A stretch of DNA of 64,000 nucleotides from Paracoccaceae bacterium (GCA_028285485.1 JANQPC010000094.1:1-64000); one strand, 5' to 3'. Shown: positions 1-8,802, counted from the stretch's first letter. Numbers and translations: made by a program. Notes: generated from the sequence alone by a model not told the origin.

Positions 1-110
1 ATGTTGTGATCGGCCGCCCCGTGCACCGCGCTGACGATCCAAAAGCAGCCGCCGAAGCCATCCTGGCCGAGATGAACGCGCCGCAGGCGCGCCGCCCGAG
101 CCACGCCTAG
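1..110 (+). CDS. pyrF: orotidine 5'-phosphate decarboxylase, C-terminal end (partial)
   Basis: The frame starting at base 3 is open from the left edge to a TAG at 108-110 and encodes 35 residues beginning VVIGRPVHRADDPKAAAEAI. This matches the last strand and helix of OMP decarboxylase, where a GRP motif contacts the phosphate and is followed by a DP-x-A-A helix. The enzyme makes UMP in pyrimidine synthesis. The body of the gene lies outside the window, so the catalytic Lys/Asp residues cannot be checked. Other phosphate-binding TIM barrels end similarly, but spacing and sequence fit PyrF best. Confidence 0.7.
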   Translation, partial: VVIGRPVHRADDPKAAAEAILAEMNAPQARRPSHA

Positions 111-119
111 CGTGCCGCT

Positions 120-596
120 ATGCCGCCCCGCTCAACAGTTACCGCCACGAAGCTGCCCGGCGAAAGCCGCCTCCATCACCGCATAGGCCCGACCGATTTT
201 ATCGATTGCTATGCGGTGGCTTCAGGCGCCACACCGCGCGAGGCTGCAGAAACCATCGTGGCGTTTCCCGACTGGGCGCGCGGCCTGCTCCTGATCCGCC
301 GGATCGTCACAGCGCCTTTCGGCCTGTCGAACGACGGCCCCGCCGCCGCCGACAAGCTGGGCCCCTTCCCCGTGGAAATCGAAACTGACTGCGAGATCAT
401 CGCGGGCTTCAACGACAAGCATCTCGATTTCCGCGTCTCGGTCTTCACCCGTGACGGCCGGGTTTTCCTGGCCACATGGGTACACCCCCACAATATCGGC
501 GGGCGGCTCTACCTTACCGCAATCCTCCCCTTCCACATCCTGATCGCACGAAATGCCCTTGCGCGTGTGGCGGCGAGGGGCGCGGCGCAGGGTTGA
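120..596 (+). CDS. DUF2867 family protein
   Basis: A 158-aa cytosolic protein starting ten bases after the pyrF stop and so probably co-transcribed with it. After a basic N-terminus (residues 1-25) it has the DUF2867 pattern: an FIDCYAV segment near residue 28, a central run of hydrophobic and basic residues with LLLIRRIVTAPFGL around 56-69, a GPFPVEIET strand and a paired-strand C-terminus. The family is thought to adopt a START/SRPBCC-like fold and has no established reaction. No signal peptide or membrane segment is visible. The family call is from pattern memory. Confidence 0.65.
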   Translation: MPPRSTVTATKLPGESRLHHRIGPTDFIDCYAVASGATPREAAETIVAFPDWARGLLLIRRIVTAPFGLSNDGPAAADKLGPFPVEIETDCEIIAGFNDKHLDFRVSVFTRDGRVFLATWVHPHNIGGRLYLTAILPFHILIARNALARVAARGAAQG

Positions 597-734
597 TGGG
601 CCGGGGAGGCAAAGGCGATCAGGGCTGCCGCCAGCAAGCGTGGCGCCACCCAGATGCGATGGTCCGCTATGCGGACGAAGTGAGCTTTCGCTGCGGCTGA
701 TCCAATGGCCGCTTTGGAGAATTTAGATCAGCAG

Positions 735-2387
735 TCAATCCAACTCTTGACCCGCCAGTACATTCTCCAAACGCTTTTGCACGTCTGCATCGGGTTCGTC
801 CGAGATTGCTTCTTTGACGCGCTCGTTCGCTTCATCAGGCCAGTTGTCTCTCCCCCATTCAGAAAGCGCGCGAATGGCCATATTCCTGTTCCGGATCACC
901 GGGCTTCGCAGGCCTGCCTTTACGAAGTCCCAACCTTTCCCGGGAAAGTTTCCCAAGTCCTGTAGGATAAAATCGAGAGCGCTGTGGGCGGCATATTCAA
1001 TGCCCGGCCCGAGGTCGTTTCCGGGACCAGTTGCAATTTCATCAAGAGGGATTTTTTGGGCTGCCAGTGCCAAGACTTCGTCAATGCGGCTTGCGTCGGA
1101 TGTGCGCATAAGGTCCCACCAATAGTCTTCGCCCGCCTTCGTTCTGTCCAAGAAGTACTGCCACGGGTCGATGCCAAGCTTTTCACATGATCTACTGGCA
1201 TCCCAGAAGCTCTGACTGTCGCCATTCTCCAACGCGTCAAGGATCACATCCTTCCAAGCGCCTTTGGAAAGGAGGACTTCGATTTTCTCGGCGATAGTTT
1301 CGGCGTCCTGATCCGTCCAGTCTTGTTCCAGAACTCGTTCGCCTGACAAATGTTCGGCAACACGCTCTTTGAGCTTCCACAGGAACCAGAAGTGCGAGGC
1401 TGACGAAAACTCACTGTCGCCTTTGCTCAAAAGTCTTTGGATAGCCGCGCATCCATGTTCGTAATCAGGCAAACCTTCGGCGGGACCGCCTTCTCCTGAA
1501 ATCAATGTATCGATCAGTTCGACTGCCGAATTGAATAACTCGGGGTCATCGTCTTCGCGCTCCAACGCAAGGTGAAGCTTGCCCGCTCGCGCGCAGATGC
1601 ACGCCAAGTACTCATACATAACGCTGTTCTTGAAGCCATCTCGAAGCAGCCAATCTTTGATTTCAGGACTGCTGGTCTCTGCAAGGCGTTCAACGGTGCT
1701 AATGCGTCCCCAACCTTCGGCTGCGATGGCCAATTTCCAAAGGGCGTCTTCACCGTAAACGTCGCCATTCGAGAGCGCGACGGCTGAGTAAAGGGTGAAC
1801 TCATCGTGCCTGCCCAGAGTTAGGAAAACGTCTGCGTCATAACGGCCCTGCAATAGACCAAGCAAAGCCATAGAAAATTTCACTGGTTCTCGGTCTGGGG
1901 CCTTTGTTGTAAACCAATAGACGATCTCGCGCAGTCGATCTGCGTCCAAGATTTGCTCTTCAATGATGCGCTCAATCAATGGGTCGATAACATCAAGTGC
2001 TGAACTGTCGAGTATAAGTTCGTACAGAGTCCGAATATTGTGATCAGACGCGCTTTGGCACGCAGAAACCAGAGCCGAGTGAAGACTTAGGACAATTTCG
2101 TTATCTGACTTAGTTGAACCATGGTGACCGAAAACCCCGTCCATCGCGCCGGGGGCGAACGAGATCGAGTTGGGATCAGTCTCGGGTTCATCGGGAAGTC
2201 TGTAGCCTTCCCGTGAAAGCCCCTGAGTGCGCTCCGGTTCAATATGCGCGGCTATATGATCAAAAATAGACTTCCTGTCACCCCAAGGTGGACTTTGGAA
2301 GTTCGGTGGCCAGACAGTTTTCTTGAACAAACTGAGCATAGAAAAAGCATCCACTTCGTCGCATTCAATATGCTGCCGGTCTGGCAT
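735..2387 (-). CDS. orphan 550-aa protein with HEAT-like C-terminus, lower GC
   Basis: A long reading frame with visibly lower GC and different codon use (AAA, TTT, ATA, TCA frequent) from every neighbour. The longest frame begins at a TTG (2402); I chose the ATG at 2387, though no good Shine-Dalgarno precedes either. The central region (GWGRISTVERL, then EIKDWLL and NSVMYEYLACICA) resembles a widespread uncharacterised family often labelled, without support, limonene hydroxylase. The last ~80 residues (PVIRNRNMAIRALSEWG and on) look like one or two HEAT-type helical repeats. No signal peptide, membrane segment or catalytic motif is seen, so a helical-repeat scaffold is the most that can be inferred. 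It is probably acquired. Confidence 0.75.
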   Translation of the reverse strand: MPDRQHIECDEVDAFSMLSLFKKTVWPPNFQSPPWGDRKSIFDHIAAHIEPERTQGLSREGYRLPDEPETDPNSISFAPGAMDGVFGHHGSTKSDNEIVLSLHSALVSACQSASDHNIRTLYELILDSSALDVIDPLIERIIEEQILDADRLREIVYWFTTKAPDREPVKFSMALLGLLQGRYDADVFLTLGRHDEFTLYSAVALSNGDVYGEDALWKLAIAAEGWGRISTVERLAETSSPEIKDWLLRDGFKNSVMYEYLACICARAGKLHLALEREDDDPELFNSAVELIDTLISGEGGPAEGLPDYEHGCAAIQRLLSKGDSEFSSASHFWFLWKLKERVAEHLSGERVLEQDWTDQDAETIAEKIEVLLSKGAWKDVILDALENGDSQSFWDASRSCEKLGIDPWQYFLDRTKAGEDYWWDLMRTSDASRIDEVLALAAQKIPLDEIATGPGNDLGPGIEYAAHSALDFILQDLGNFPGKGWDFVKAGLRSPVIRNRNMAIRALSEWGRDNWPDEANERVKEAISDEPDADVQKRLENVLAGQELD

Positions 2388-2561
2388 CGTTGAGATATGC
2401 AATCAAGCAGCCGAGCTGGATGTTTCCAAAGTTGGCAAGCGGACGTTCATGCGGGCTGCAGCGTGGGTCACTTTGGGCTCAAACCTGACATCCACTCGGC
2501 AACCAATATGCACCTCAGCCAAGCCGTAGCTATCTGCAACTCCCCCGTTCCCTGCAAAAAC

Positions 2562-2978
2562 CTACCGCCCCGTCCAAAACACCCGCACACGCTCCTGCTG
2601 CTTCGGGATCGCATCCGTCGCCGCGAGGTAAGCGTCGACTTCCATCATCCAGAGCGCCTGCCCTTCGTCGCCAAGCTGCATCGCCGCTTCCTCCGCCTCG
2701 GCGATCTCGGCAGCAAAGAGCCACGATCCGGAAGCCCCGAACGGGTCGGGGTGGAAGCGGCGCCATGAAAACCGGGCCGTATCTATTGCAAGGCCGGTCT
2801 CTTCGAGCACCTCGCGCGCGCAGCAAATCTCGGGGCTTTCGCCACCCTCTCGCGCGCCGCCCGGAAGATCGATCCGCCCGGGCCAGGGGATGGTGGGGAT
2901 ATCGTCGCGCCGCATAACCATCAGCCGCGCCCCGCGATAAAGCACCGCCTTCGCCCCGTGGAAAAGGGCGCCGGTCAT
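2562..2978 (-). CDS. Nudix hydrolase
   Basis: A 138-aa single-domain Nudix protein. The Nudix box is complete around residues 40-63 (GGAREGGE, seven residues, then REVLEETGL), supplying the metal-binding glutamates that hydrolyse nucleoside diphosphates linked to another moiety. The substrate cannot be read from sequence; size and form suit a house-cleaning mutT-like enzyme. It starts four bases downstream of the NfeD-like gene stop and is therefore likely third in an SPFH-NfeD-Nudix operon. Confidence 0.9.
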   Translation of the reverse strand: MTGALFHGAKAVLYRGARLMVMRRDDIPTIPWPGRIDLPGGAREGGESPEICCAREVLEETGLAIDTARFSWRRFHPDPFGASGSWLFAAEIAEAEEAAMQLGDEGQALWMMEVDAYLAATDAIPKQQERVRVFWTGR

Positions 2979-2982
2979 CCGA

Positions 2983-3267
2983 TCAGTCTTCGTTGATGTC
3001 GCGGTGCCAGATCTTCACCTGCCCCTCGCGCACGCCCACCACGCGGCGCAGCACGATCCAGGCCACAAGCGACGTGACGGCGAAAAACACGAGCGTGACG
3101 GGCAGCGAACTGGAGAGCCAGAGATCGAGCGGTCCGCCGATGCCAACGGCAAGGCCGGTCACCGCAGCGCCGATGGCAAAGCCGAGGAAGATGTAGCCCG
3201 GCACCAACACTTCAAGAAAGGCGAGCGCGAGGCCCGCGATCATCCAAACCCACCAAAGCGCCCACAT
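2983..3267 (-). CDS. NfeD-like short membrane protein
   Basis: A 94-aa protein with two or three hydrophobic segments (about 6-24, 27-45 and 54-74) and a short hydrophilic tail (VGVREGQVKIWHRD) that is only the beginning of the soluble OB-fold domain of full NfeD proteins. Its start codon overlaps the stop of the upstream SPFH gene (TGATG), the usual coupling for stomatin/NfeD pairs. NfeD-like proteins are thought to partner SPFH proteins in membrane quality control or lipid-domain organisation. Confidence 0.85.
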   Translation of the reverse strand: MWALWWVWMIAGLALAFLEVLVPGYIFLGFAIGAAVTGLAVGIGGPLDLWLSSSLPVTLVFFAVTSLVAWIVLRRVVGVREGQVKIWHRDINED

Positions 3268-4160
3268 CAGGCCCGCCCCCGCAGCATCTTGAAGGCATCC
3301 CCGAAGGCCTCGATGGCCTGGGCGGGCACAACGAGCGTTTGCTGCCCCTCCCCCGCGCCAAGCGCCGAAAACGCTTCTACCTGCTTCAGCGCCACCTGGT
3401 ATTGCGCCGCCTCAAGCCCGTTGGCCTGGATCGCCTGGGCCACCACGCCGGTGGCATAGGCTTCCGCATCGGCCTCAACCCGCCGCGCCTTTGCGGCCTG
3501 TTCAGCCGCGTAAAGTTCAGCATCGGCGTTGAGCTCGATGGCGCGTTTCTCGCCCTCGGCGCGGGTCACCTGCGCGCGGCGCTCGCGTTCGGCGTTCAGC
3601 TGCTGAAGCATGGCCTCGCGGGTGGCCTGATCAAGATTCACATCGAGGATCTCCGCGCGGGTCACCTCGATCCCCCAATCATCCACCGCCTCTTCCACCG
3701 CGATCTTGATCGTGCCGATCAGTTGCGCGCGGTTGGCCTGAACGTCATCAAGCTCCATCTTCCCGATCTCAGCGCGCACGATCCCCGCCACGGTGGTGGC
3801 AATCGCGGCGTCCACATCGCGGATGCGGTACACGGTGCGCTCAGGCTCGATGATCCTGTAGAACACACTCGTTTCCACCTGAACCAGCACGTTATCGGCT
3901 GTGATGGCATCCTGGCTGGCATTGGGAAGCTGGCGTTCGAGTATCGAAATCCGATGCGCCACGCGATCAAGGAACGGCACGATGAAGTTGATGCCGGGGC
4001 CCAATACAGCGCGGAGCCGCCCGAACCGCTCCACCACGTGCTTTTCGGATTGCGAGACGATGACAACGCCCTTGTAGATACACAGAACGATGAATAGCGC
4101 GAGCAGGATAAGCGTGATGCCGCCGCCGCCAACCGCCCGGATCAGATCTTCGAAACCCAT
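3267..4160 (-). CDS. SPFH/band-7 membrane protein (QmcA/stomatin-like)
   Basis: A 297-aa protein with one N-terminal membrane anchor (about 13-33), then an SPFH domain (VVIVSQSEKHVVERFGRL through IEVTRAEILDVNLD, about 32-180), a charged coiled-coil rich in ARAEGEKRA and alanine-glutamate repeats (185-240), and a C-terminus ending VVPAQAIEAFGD typical of the QmcA branch. These proteins oligomerise at the inner membrane and bind membrane proteases. It is first in the unit with the overlapping NfeD gene and the Nudix hydrolase. The family is clear; the role in this organism is inferred. Confidence 0.9.
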   Translation of the reverse strand: MGFEDLIRAVGGGGITLILLALFIVLCIYKGVVIVSQSEKHVVERFGRLRAVLGPGINFIVPFLDRVAHRISILERQLPNASQDAITADNVLVQVETSVFYRIIEPERTVYRIRDVDAAIATTVAGIVRAEIGKMELDDVQANRAQLIGTIKIAVEEAVDDWGIEVTRAEILDVNLDQATREAMLQQLNAERERRAQVTRAEGEKRAIELNADAELYAAEQAAKARRVEADAEAYATGVVAQAIQANGLEAAQYQVALKQVEAFSALGAGEGQQTLVVPAQAIEAFGDAFKMLRGRA

Positions 4161-4417
4161 ATCGTGGCCCTCGCATGGCCCCCCGGGCGTGGCGTAACCG
4201 CACCCTTGCGCCCTCTCAAGTATGAATTAGCGCCGAATTTACAATCTCTTGGCGGTGTGACGGGGCAGGCACGGGCGTTTTCGTTCCCTCAGTGGCACGG
4301 CGCCCGCGCCCCATGGCCCGTGCCGCCGCACATCCCCTGTGCGCCCCTGGGCGCAAGACATCGCCGCCGCCCGGGCCTATACCGGGCCGCAACCGCCACT
4401 CACCCGGGAACGCCCCA

Positions 4418-5611
4418 ATGCGCGCCAATACCGCCACCCATTACGGCAGCGTGGCCAAAACGTTTCATTGGCTCACCGCACTTCTGATCATCACTGTGAT
4501 CCCGCTGGGCATCATCGCCAACGGGTTGCCGTTTGAAACAAGTGAGGAGCTTGCGCGGAAGGCGCTTCTCTTCTCGTTCCACAAAACCATCGGCGTGGCG
4601 ATCTTCTTTGTCGCCCTCGCCCGGATTGCCTGGGCGATCTCGCAGGAGAAGCCTGGGCTTCTGAATACTGACAAACCGGTTCAGGCCTTTCTTGCCGAGG
4701 CCGTGCACTGGCTGCTCTACGGATCGCTTCTGCTCGTGCCGCTCACCGGCTGGATTCACCACGCGGCCACAACCGGCTTCGCGCCGATCTGGTGGCCGTT
4801 CGGCCAATCCCTGCCCTTCATTCCCAAAGATGTCGGGTTGGCGGAGACCTTTGCGGGCCTGCATGTTGTGTTCGAACGGGTGCTCGTTTTCGCACTAATC
4901 CTGCATATCGCGGGCGCCCTGAAACACCATTTTCTGGATCGCGACGCGACGCTTCTACGCATGCTGCCGGGGGAGCCTTCGGTGCCTCAGGTTGCCGCCC
5001 ATGGCCGCCATCTGGCCCCGCCCATCGCCGCCCTCGTCATCTGGGCGGGCGCCGTGGGCGTTGGCGGCGCGGTGGGCGTTTACTCGCACGACGAAGGCGT
5101 GCCGCGGGGCCCGGCGCTGGAAACCGTGCAATCGGATTGGGTGGTGCAGGAGGGAACAATCGGGCTCACCGTGCGCCAGCTGGGATCCGATGTTACGGGC
5201 AGCTTTGCCGATTGGACGGCCGCGATCGCCTTCAACCCGAAGGTTTCGGATGGCGAAGCCGGGCAGGCGGATGTCACCATCAATATCGCGTCGCTCACGC
5301 TCGGCTCTGTGACGAGCCAGGCGCTTGGTGCCGATTTCTTCGATGCCGAAACCTTCCCCACCGCCACCTATGCAGGCCCGATCCTTGCCACGCCCGAGGG
5401 CCTGATTGTCGATGGCACGCTTACGATCCGGGGCATCGCGCAATCACTGCAACTGCCCTTCAACCTTGAGATTGAGGATGGCGTTGCCGCCGCCACCGGC
5501 ACCGCCACGATCGATCGGCGCGATTTCGAGATTGGCCGCGGGCAGACCGATGCCGCCACCCTTGGGTTTGAGGTGGTTGTAAGTATCTCCCTGACGGCGG
5601 CACAGCCCTAA
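4418..5611 (+). CDS. cytochrome b561 fused to YceI domain
   Basis: A 397-aa fusion. Residues 8-185 form a four-helix diheme cytochrome b561 of the CybB type with candidate heme ligands His17, His55, His149 and His163; helices lie at about 15-35, 52-73, 95-115 and 148-170. A further hydrophobic helix (201-222) leads into a YceI-like lipocalin domain (about 235-395) placed in the periplasm. YceI proteins bind isoprenoid lipids such as quinones, so the fusion could pass electrons between quinol, heme and a bound lipid; that is inference. The in-frame upstream extension to 4292 is proline/arginine-rich and was rejected in favour of ATG 4418. It converges on a stand-alone YceI gene. Confidence 0.88.
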   Translation: MRANTATHYGSVAKTFHWLTALLIITVIPLGIIANGLPFETSEELARKALLFSFHKTIGVAIFFVALARIAWAISQEKPGLLNTDKPVQAFLAEAVHWLLYGSLLLVPLTGWIHHAATTGFAPIWWPFGQSLPFIPKDVGLAETFAGLHVVFERVLVFALILHIAGALKHHFLDRDATLLRMLPGEPSVPQVAAHGRHLAPPIAALVIWAGAVGVGGAVGVYSHDEGVPRGPALETVQSDWVVQEGTIGLTVRQLGSDVTGSFADWTAAIAFNPKVSDGEAGQADVTINIASLTLGSVTSQALGADFFDAETFPTATYAGPILATPEGLIVDGTLTIRGIAQSLQLPFNLEIEDGVAAATGTATIDRRDFEIGRGQTDAATLGFEVVVSISLTAAQP

Positions 5612-5617
5612 AGTAGA

Positions 5618-5648
5618 GGGGCCTCCCCGCACCTGGCGGAGAGGCCCC
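5618..5648. terminator. strong hairpin between convergent genes
   Basis: An eight-base stem (GGGGCCTC with GAGGCCCC) continues past one mismatch into CCGC/GCGG around a five-base loop. It lies seven bases beyond the b561-YceI stop and before the yceI stop on the other strand. There is no clear T-tract on either strand, so it may be a weak bidirectional terminator or a 3'-end stabilising structure. Confidence 0.5.
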
Positions 5649-5669
5649 GACATACAGCTCAGGCGCGGC

Positions 5670-6254
5670 TTACTCGGCCTTCACGGCTTCCAGCGAAATC
5701 TGCACATCAAGCTCATCCCCGATTGCCGGGGCAAAGGCGCCAAGGCCGAAATCAGAGCGCAGGATCGTGGTCGTCGCATTGAACCCCGCCATCGGCGTGC
5801 CCTGTTGCGGGCCAAAGGGCACCTCGCCGGTCGCGTTCAGCGTGGCATCAAGCACCACTTCCTGCGTGATGTCGTTGATCGTGAGATCGCCGGTGATCTC
5901 GGCGGTTTCATCGCCGGTGACGTTGATCGCGGTGGATGAGAAGGTGATCATGTCGCCTTCGCCCGCACCAAAGAAATCGTCGCCCATGAAATGCTCAAAC
6001 CGCGCTTCCCAGCCGGTGAAGAGCGAACGCACCGGGATCGAGACCGAGACCGATGAGCTTGCGGGATCTTCCTGATCGAACATGATCTCGCCCTCGAATC
6101 CAGAGAACATGTTCCATGTCGTCGACATGCCGAGGTGGTTGTACGAGAACAGCACCTGGCTGTGCGAGGCATCAAGCGCATAGCGTTCGGCGGCGGCAAA
6201 GGCCGGGGCGGCAAGCCCAACGGCCAGGGCAGTCGTAAGGAAAAGGCGAGTCAT
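5670..6254 (-). CDS. secreted YceI family protein
   Basis: A 194-aa periplasmic protein. The start at 6254 is fixed by an AAGGAG Shine-Dalgarno and by the signal peptide that follows (MTRLFLTTALAVGLAAPAFA, cleavage after residue 20 or 21). The mature part is a complete YceI barrel: YALDASHSQVLFSYNHLG at the start, the TWNMFSGFEGEI strand, a FFGAGEGDMITFSST region and the DLTINDITQEVVLDA segment. YceI barrels bind polyprenyl lipids. It is a paralogue of the barrel fused to cytochrome b561 in the convergent gene, suggesting a shared lipid substrate (inference). Confidence 0.92.
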   Translation of the reverse strand: MTRLFLTTALAVGLAAPAFAAAERYALDASHSQVLFSYNHLGMSTTWNMFSGFEGEIMFDQEDPASSSVSVSIPVRSLFTGWEARFEHFMGDDFFGAGEGDMITFSSTAINVTGDETAEITGDLTINDITQEVVLDATLNATGEVPFGPQQGTPMAGFNATTTILRSDFGLGAFAPAIGDELDVQISLEAVKAE

Positions 6255-6431
6255 GGGTCGCTCCTTGCTGGGAGAAAAAGGTAGCGCCAAAATGACGGGC
6301 TACGCGCGCCTGTCTATCCCGCGAGAACCCACAGACCCTGAGCGTTCTTCAACAGTTCGTGGGCCTGGTCGGCGGAAATTTGCGGACGCCCCGCTCTCAA
6401 CATGCCGCTACCGCCCTGCTATTCTCTGCCC

Positions 6432-7685
6432 ATGCCCGCCCTCTGCCGCTCCTGCCTCACTGAGTTTGATGAAGGCCCGCGCTGCCCCGCATGCCGATCT
6501 CCGCGCGTGCTCAACCATCCCGAGCTGACGGCCCTTTCAATCGCGCATATGGATTGCGATGCCTTCTACGCCTCGGTGGAAAAGCGCGATAATCCCGAGC
6601 TGCGCGATAAGCCGGTAATCATCGGTGGTGGGCGGCGGGGCGTTGTATCAACCGCCTGCTACATCGCGCGGATCAAGGGCGTGCGGTCGGCGATGCCGAT
6701 GTTCCAGGCCTTGAAGCTGTGCCCGGAGGCCGTTGTCGTGCGCGGGCGCATGAACGTCTATGTCGAGGTTTCGCGCCAGATCCGGGAGATGATGGAGGAA
6801 CTCACGCCCGCGATCGAACCGCTCTCGCTTGATGAAGCGTTTCTCGATCTTAGCGGGACGGCGCGGCTCCACGGCGCGCCGCCCGCGGCCCTGCTGGCAC
6901 GCCTGACGAAACGGATGGAACAAGAGCTTGGTATCACCGGCTCTATCGGCCTCTCGCACAACAAGTTTCTCGCCAAGGTCGCCTCCGATCTCGATAAACC
7001 CCGCGGCTTTTCGATCATCGGAAAGGCCGAGACGGCAGATTTTCTGCGCGACAGGCCCGTGCGCCTGATCTGGGGCGTGGGCCATGCCGGGCAGGCCGCG
7101 CTCGACAAGGCGGGCATCCACACTTTCGGCGATCTCCTCCGCTGGGAACGGGCCGATCTGAACGCGCGCTTTGGCTCCATGGGCGATCGGTTGTGGCACC
7201 TCGCGCGGGGCGAGGATCGGCGGCGGGTTTCCCGCAACGCGCCCGTCAAATCAGTATCGAACGAAACCACCTTCCACGAAGATACCGCCGATCCGGAGAT
7301 CCTCGATGGCCATATCTGGCGCCTTTCGGAAAAACTGGCAGACCGGCTGAAGGCGAAGGAGGTTGCGGGCCGGATCGTGACATTGAAGCTGAAGCGCGCC
7401 AATCACAGCACGCTGACGCGCCGCACCACGCTTCCGGACGCAACGCAGATTGCCGATCGGATCTATCACACCGCCCGCGCGCTCTACGAACCCGCCGCCG
7501 TCGAGGGCCCGTTCCGCCTGCTCGGCGTGGGGGTGAGTGAGATTGTGCCGGCCAGCGCCGCCGATCTTTCCGGCGATCTGCTCGATCCCGGCGCGGGCGC
7601 CCGGATCGGCGCGGAACGGGCGACAGATAAGATCCGCGCGCGCTTCGGCCAGGATGCGATCATCAAGGGCCGGGCGCTGCGATAG
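6432..7685 (+). CDS. dinB: DNA polymerase IV with N-terminal zinc ribbon
   Basis: A 417-aa Y-family translesion polymerase. Catalytic carboxylates lie in MDCDAFYASVEKRD and LSLDEAFLDLSG; the little-finger domain follows residue ~240. Ahead of the palm is a short cysteine cluster (Cys5, Cys8, Cys18, Cys21) expected to bind zinc; E. coli DinB lacks it, but it recurs in alphaproteobacterial DinB. The C-terminus ends FGQDAIIKGRALR and has no clear QL[SD]LF clamp-binding peptide. Starting at 6432 keeps the zinc ribbon and drops ten residues. No SOS box was identified upstream. Confidence 0.92.
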   Translation: MPALCRSCLTEFDEGPRCPACRSPRVLNHPELTALSIAHMDCDAFYASVEKRDNPELRDKPVIIGGGRRGVVSTACYIARIKGVRSAMPMFQALKLCPEAVVVRGRMNVYVEVSRQIREMMEELTPAIEPLSLDEAFLDLSGTARLHGAPPAALLARLTKRMEQELGITGSIGLSHNKFLAKVASDLDKPRGFSIIGKAETADFLRDRPVRLIWGVGHAGQAALDKAGIHTFGDLLRWERADLNARFGSMGDRLWHLARGEDRRRVSRNAPVKSVSNETTFHEDTADPEILDGHIWRLSEKLADRLKAKEVAGRIVTLKLKRANHSTLTRRTTLPDATQIADRIYHTARALYEPAAVEGPFRLLGVGVSEIVPASAADLSGDLLDPGAGARIGAERATDKIRARFGQDAIIKGRALR

Positions 7686-7693
7686 CCGCGCCG

Positions 7694-8734
7694 CTAGTCT
7701 TCCGCGTCGAACACCGTCTTCCGACCGAGCGTATCGCCAAATTCCAGGCGTGGGGTCAGCTCAATCCGCTCCCCATGCCGCCCTTCTGCGATGATCCGCG
7801 CGGCTGCACGGCCCGTATCCAGCCGCCCGGCATCCATCGTTGCCAGCTTCTGCGGCAGCCCGTCGAGCAGATCGATCCCGTTAAACCCAGCAAGCCCCAT
7901 CCGCCCGGGCACATCGATCCCGGTATCGCGGCAGTAGAGCAACCCGCCCGCCCCAATCATATCGTTGGAAAAATAGAGAAAATCGAGCTTCGGCGATCGC
8001 TCCAAAAGCGCCGCCGTCATCTCCCGCCCTTTTGAGAGCGCCGAGCCGCCGGAGTAGAATTCCTGGTCATGCACCTCGAGCCCTGCCTTGGCGAGCGCTT
8101 CGGTAAAGCCTTCGAACCGCTTTCGCGCCCGGTGATCGAGCGGCATTTTGGTGCCGAGAAACCCGATCTTCGTGTAGCCGCCCTTCACGATGGCCTTTGC
8201 CATCTCGCGCCCCGCCCGGCGGTGGCTGATGCCAACAACGGAATCGATGGGCCGCCCGTCGGTATCCATGATTTCCACTACCGGGATACCGGCGCTTGCC
8301 AGCATCGCGCGGCTGGCGTCGCTATGCTCGATCCCGGCGATGATCACGCCCGAGGGCCGCCAGGAGAGCATCTCGTAAAGAACCTTCTCTTCCTGCTCGG
8401 GCCGGTAGTTCGTAACACCCACAACCGGCTGCAGATCGGTATCGTCAAGCACCTCGGAGATCCCCGTCATGACCTCGGGGAACACCATGTTCGAGAGGCT
8501 CGGGATGATCACCGCCACCAGGTTCACCCGGCTCGAGGCCAGCGCGCCGGCGATCTTGTTTGGAACATAACCAAGGCTGCGCGCTGCTTCGAGCACCTTG
8601 GCGCGGGTCGCCTGGCTTACATCGCCACGGTTGCGCAACACGCGGCTCACCGTCATCTCGGAGACGCCAGAGGCTTCGGAGACATCGCGCAAGGTCAGCG
8701 GGCGCCGGGCCTCATCGGGGCTGTGATCGGTCAT
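7694..8734 (-). CDS. LacI family regulator, GntR (gluconate) type
   Basis: A 346-aa repressor: N-terminal helix-turn-helix (LTLRDVSEASGVSEMTVSRVL, about 13-33) with its hinge helix (residues 50-65), then a periplasmic-binding-protein-like effector domain with LVAVIIPSLSNMVFPEV and GFLGTKMPLDHRARKR, which resemble GntR gluconate repressors. A GTTATCGCTAAC palindrome lies 69 bases upstream of the start at 8803-8814, supporting autoregulation. No gluconate kinase, permease or Entner-Doudoroff gene is in the window, so its targets must be elsewhere. Confidence 0.88.
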   Translation of the reverse strand: MTDHSPDEARRPLTLRDVSEASGVSEMTVSRVLRNRGDVSQATRAKVLEAARSLGYVPNKIAGALASSRVNLVAVIIPSLSNMVFPEVMTGISEVLDDTDLQPVVGVTNYRPEQEEKVLYEMLSWRPSGVIIAGIEHSDASRAMLASAGIPVVEIMDTDGRPIDSVVGISHRRAGREMAKAIVKGGYTKIGFLGTKMPLDHRARKRFEGFTEALAKAGLEVHDQEFYSGGSALSKGREMTAALLERSPKLDFLYFSNDMIGAGGLLYCRDTGIDVPGRMGLAGFNGIDLLDGLPQKLATMDAGRLDTGRAAARIIAEGRHGERIELTPRLEFGDTLGRKTVFDAED

Positions 8735-8802
8735 ATCTATCTTTCATTCGGCGCGCGTTGCGGACACGCTAGCGCGGAATGCAGCCCAAGTCACGCCTAA
8801 CA

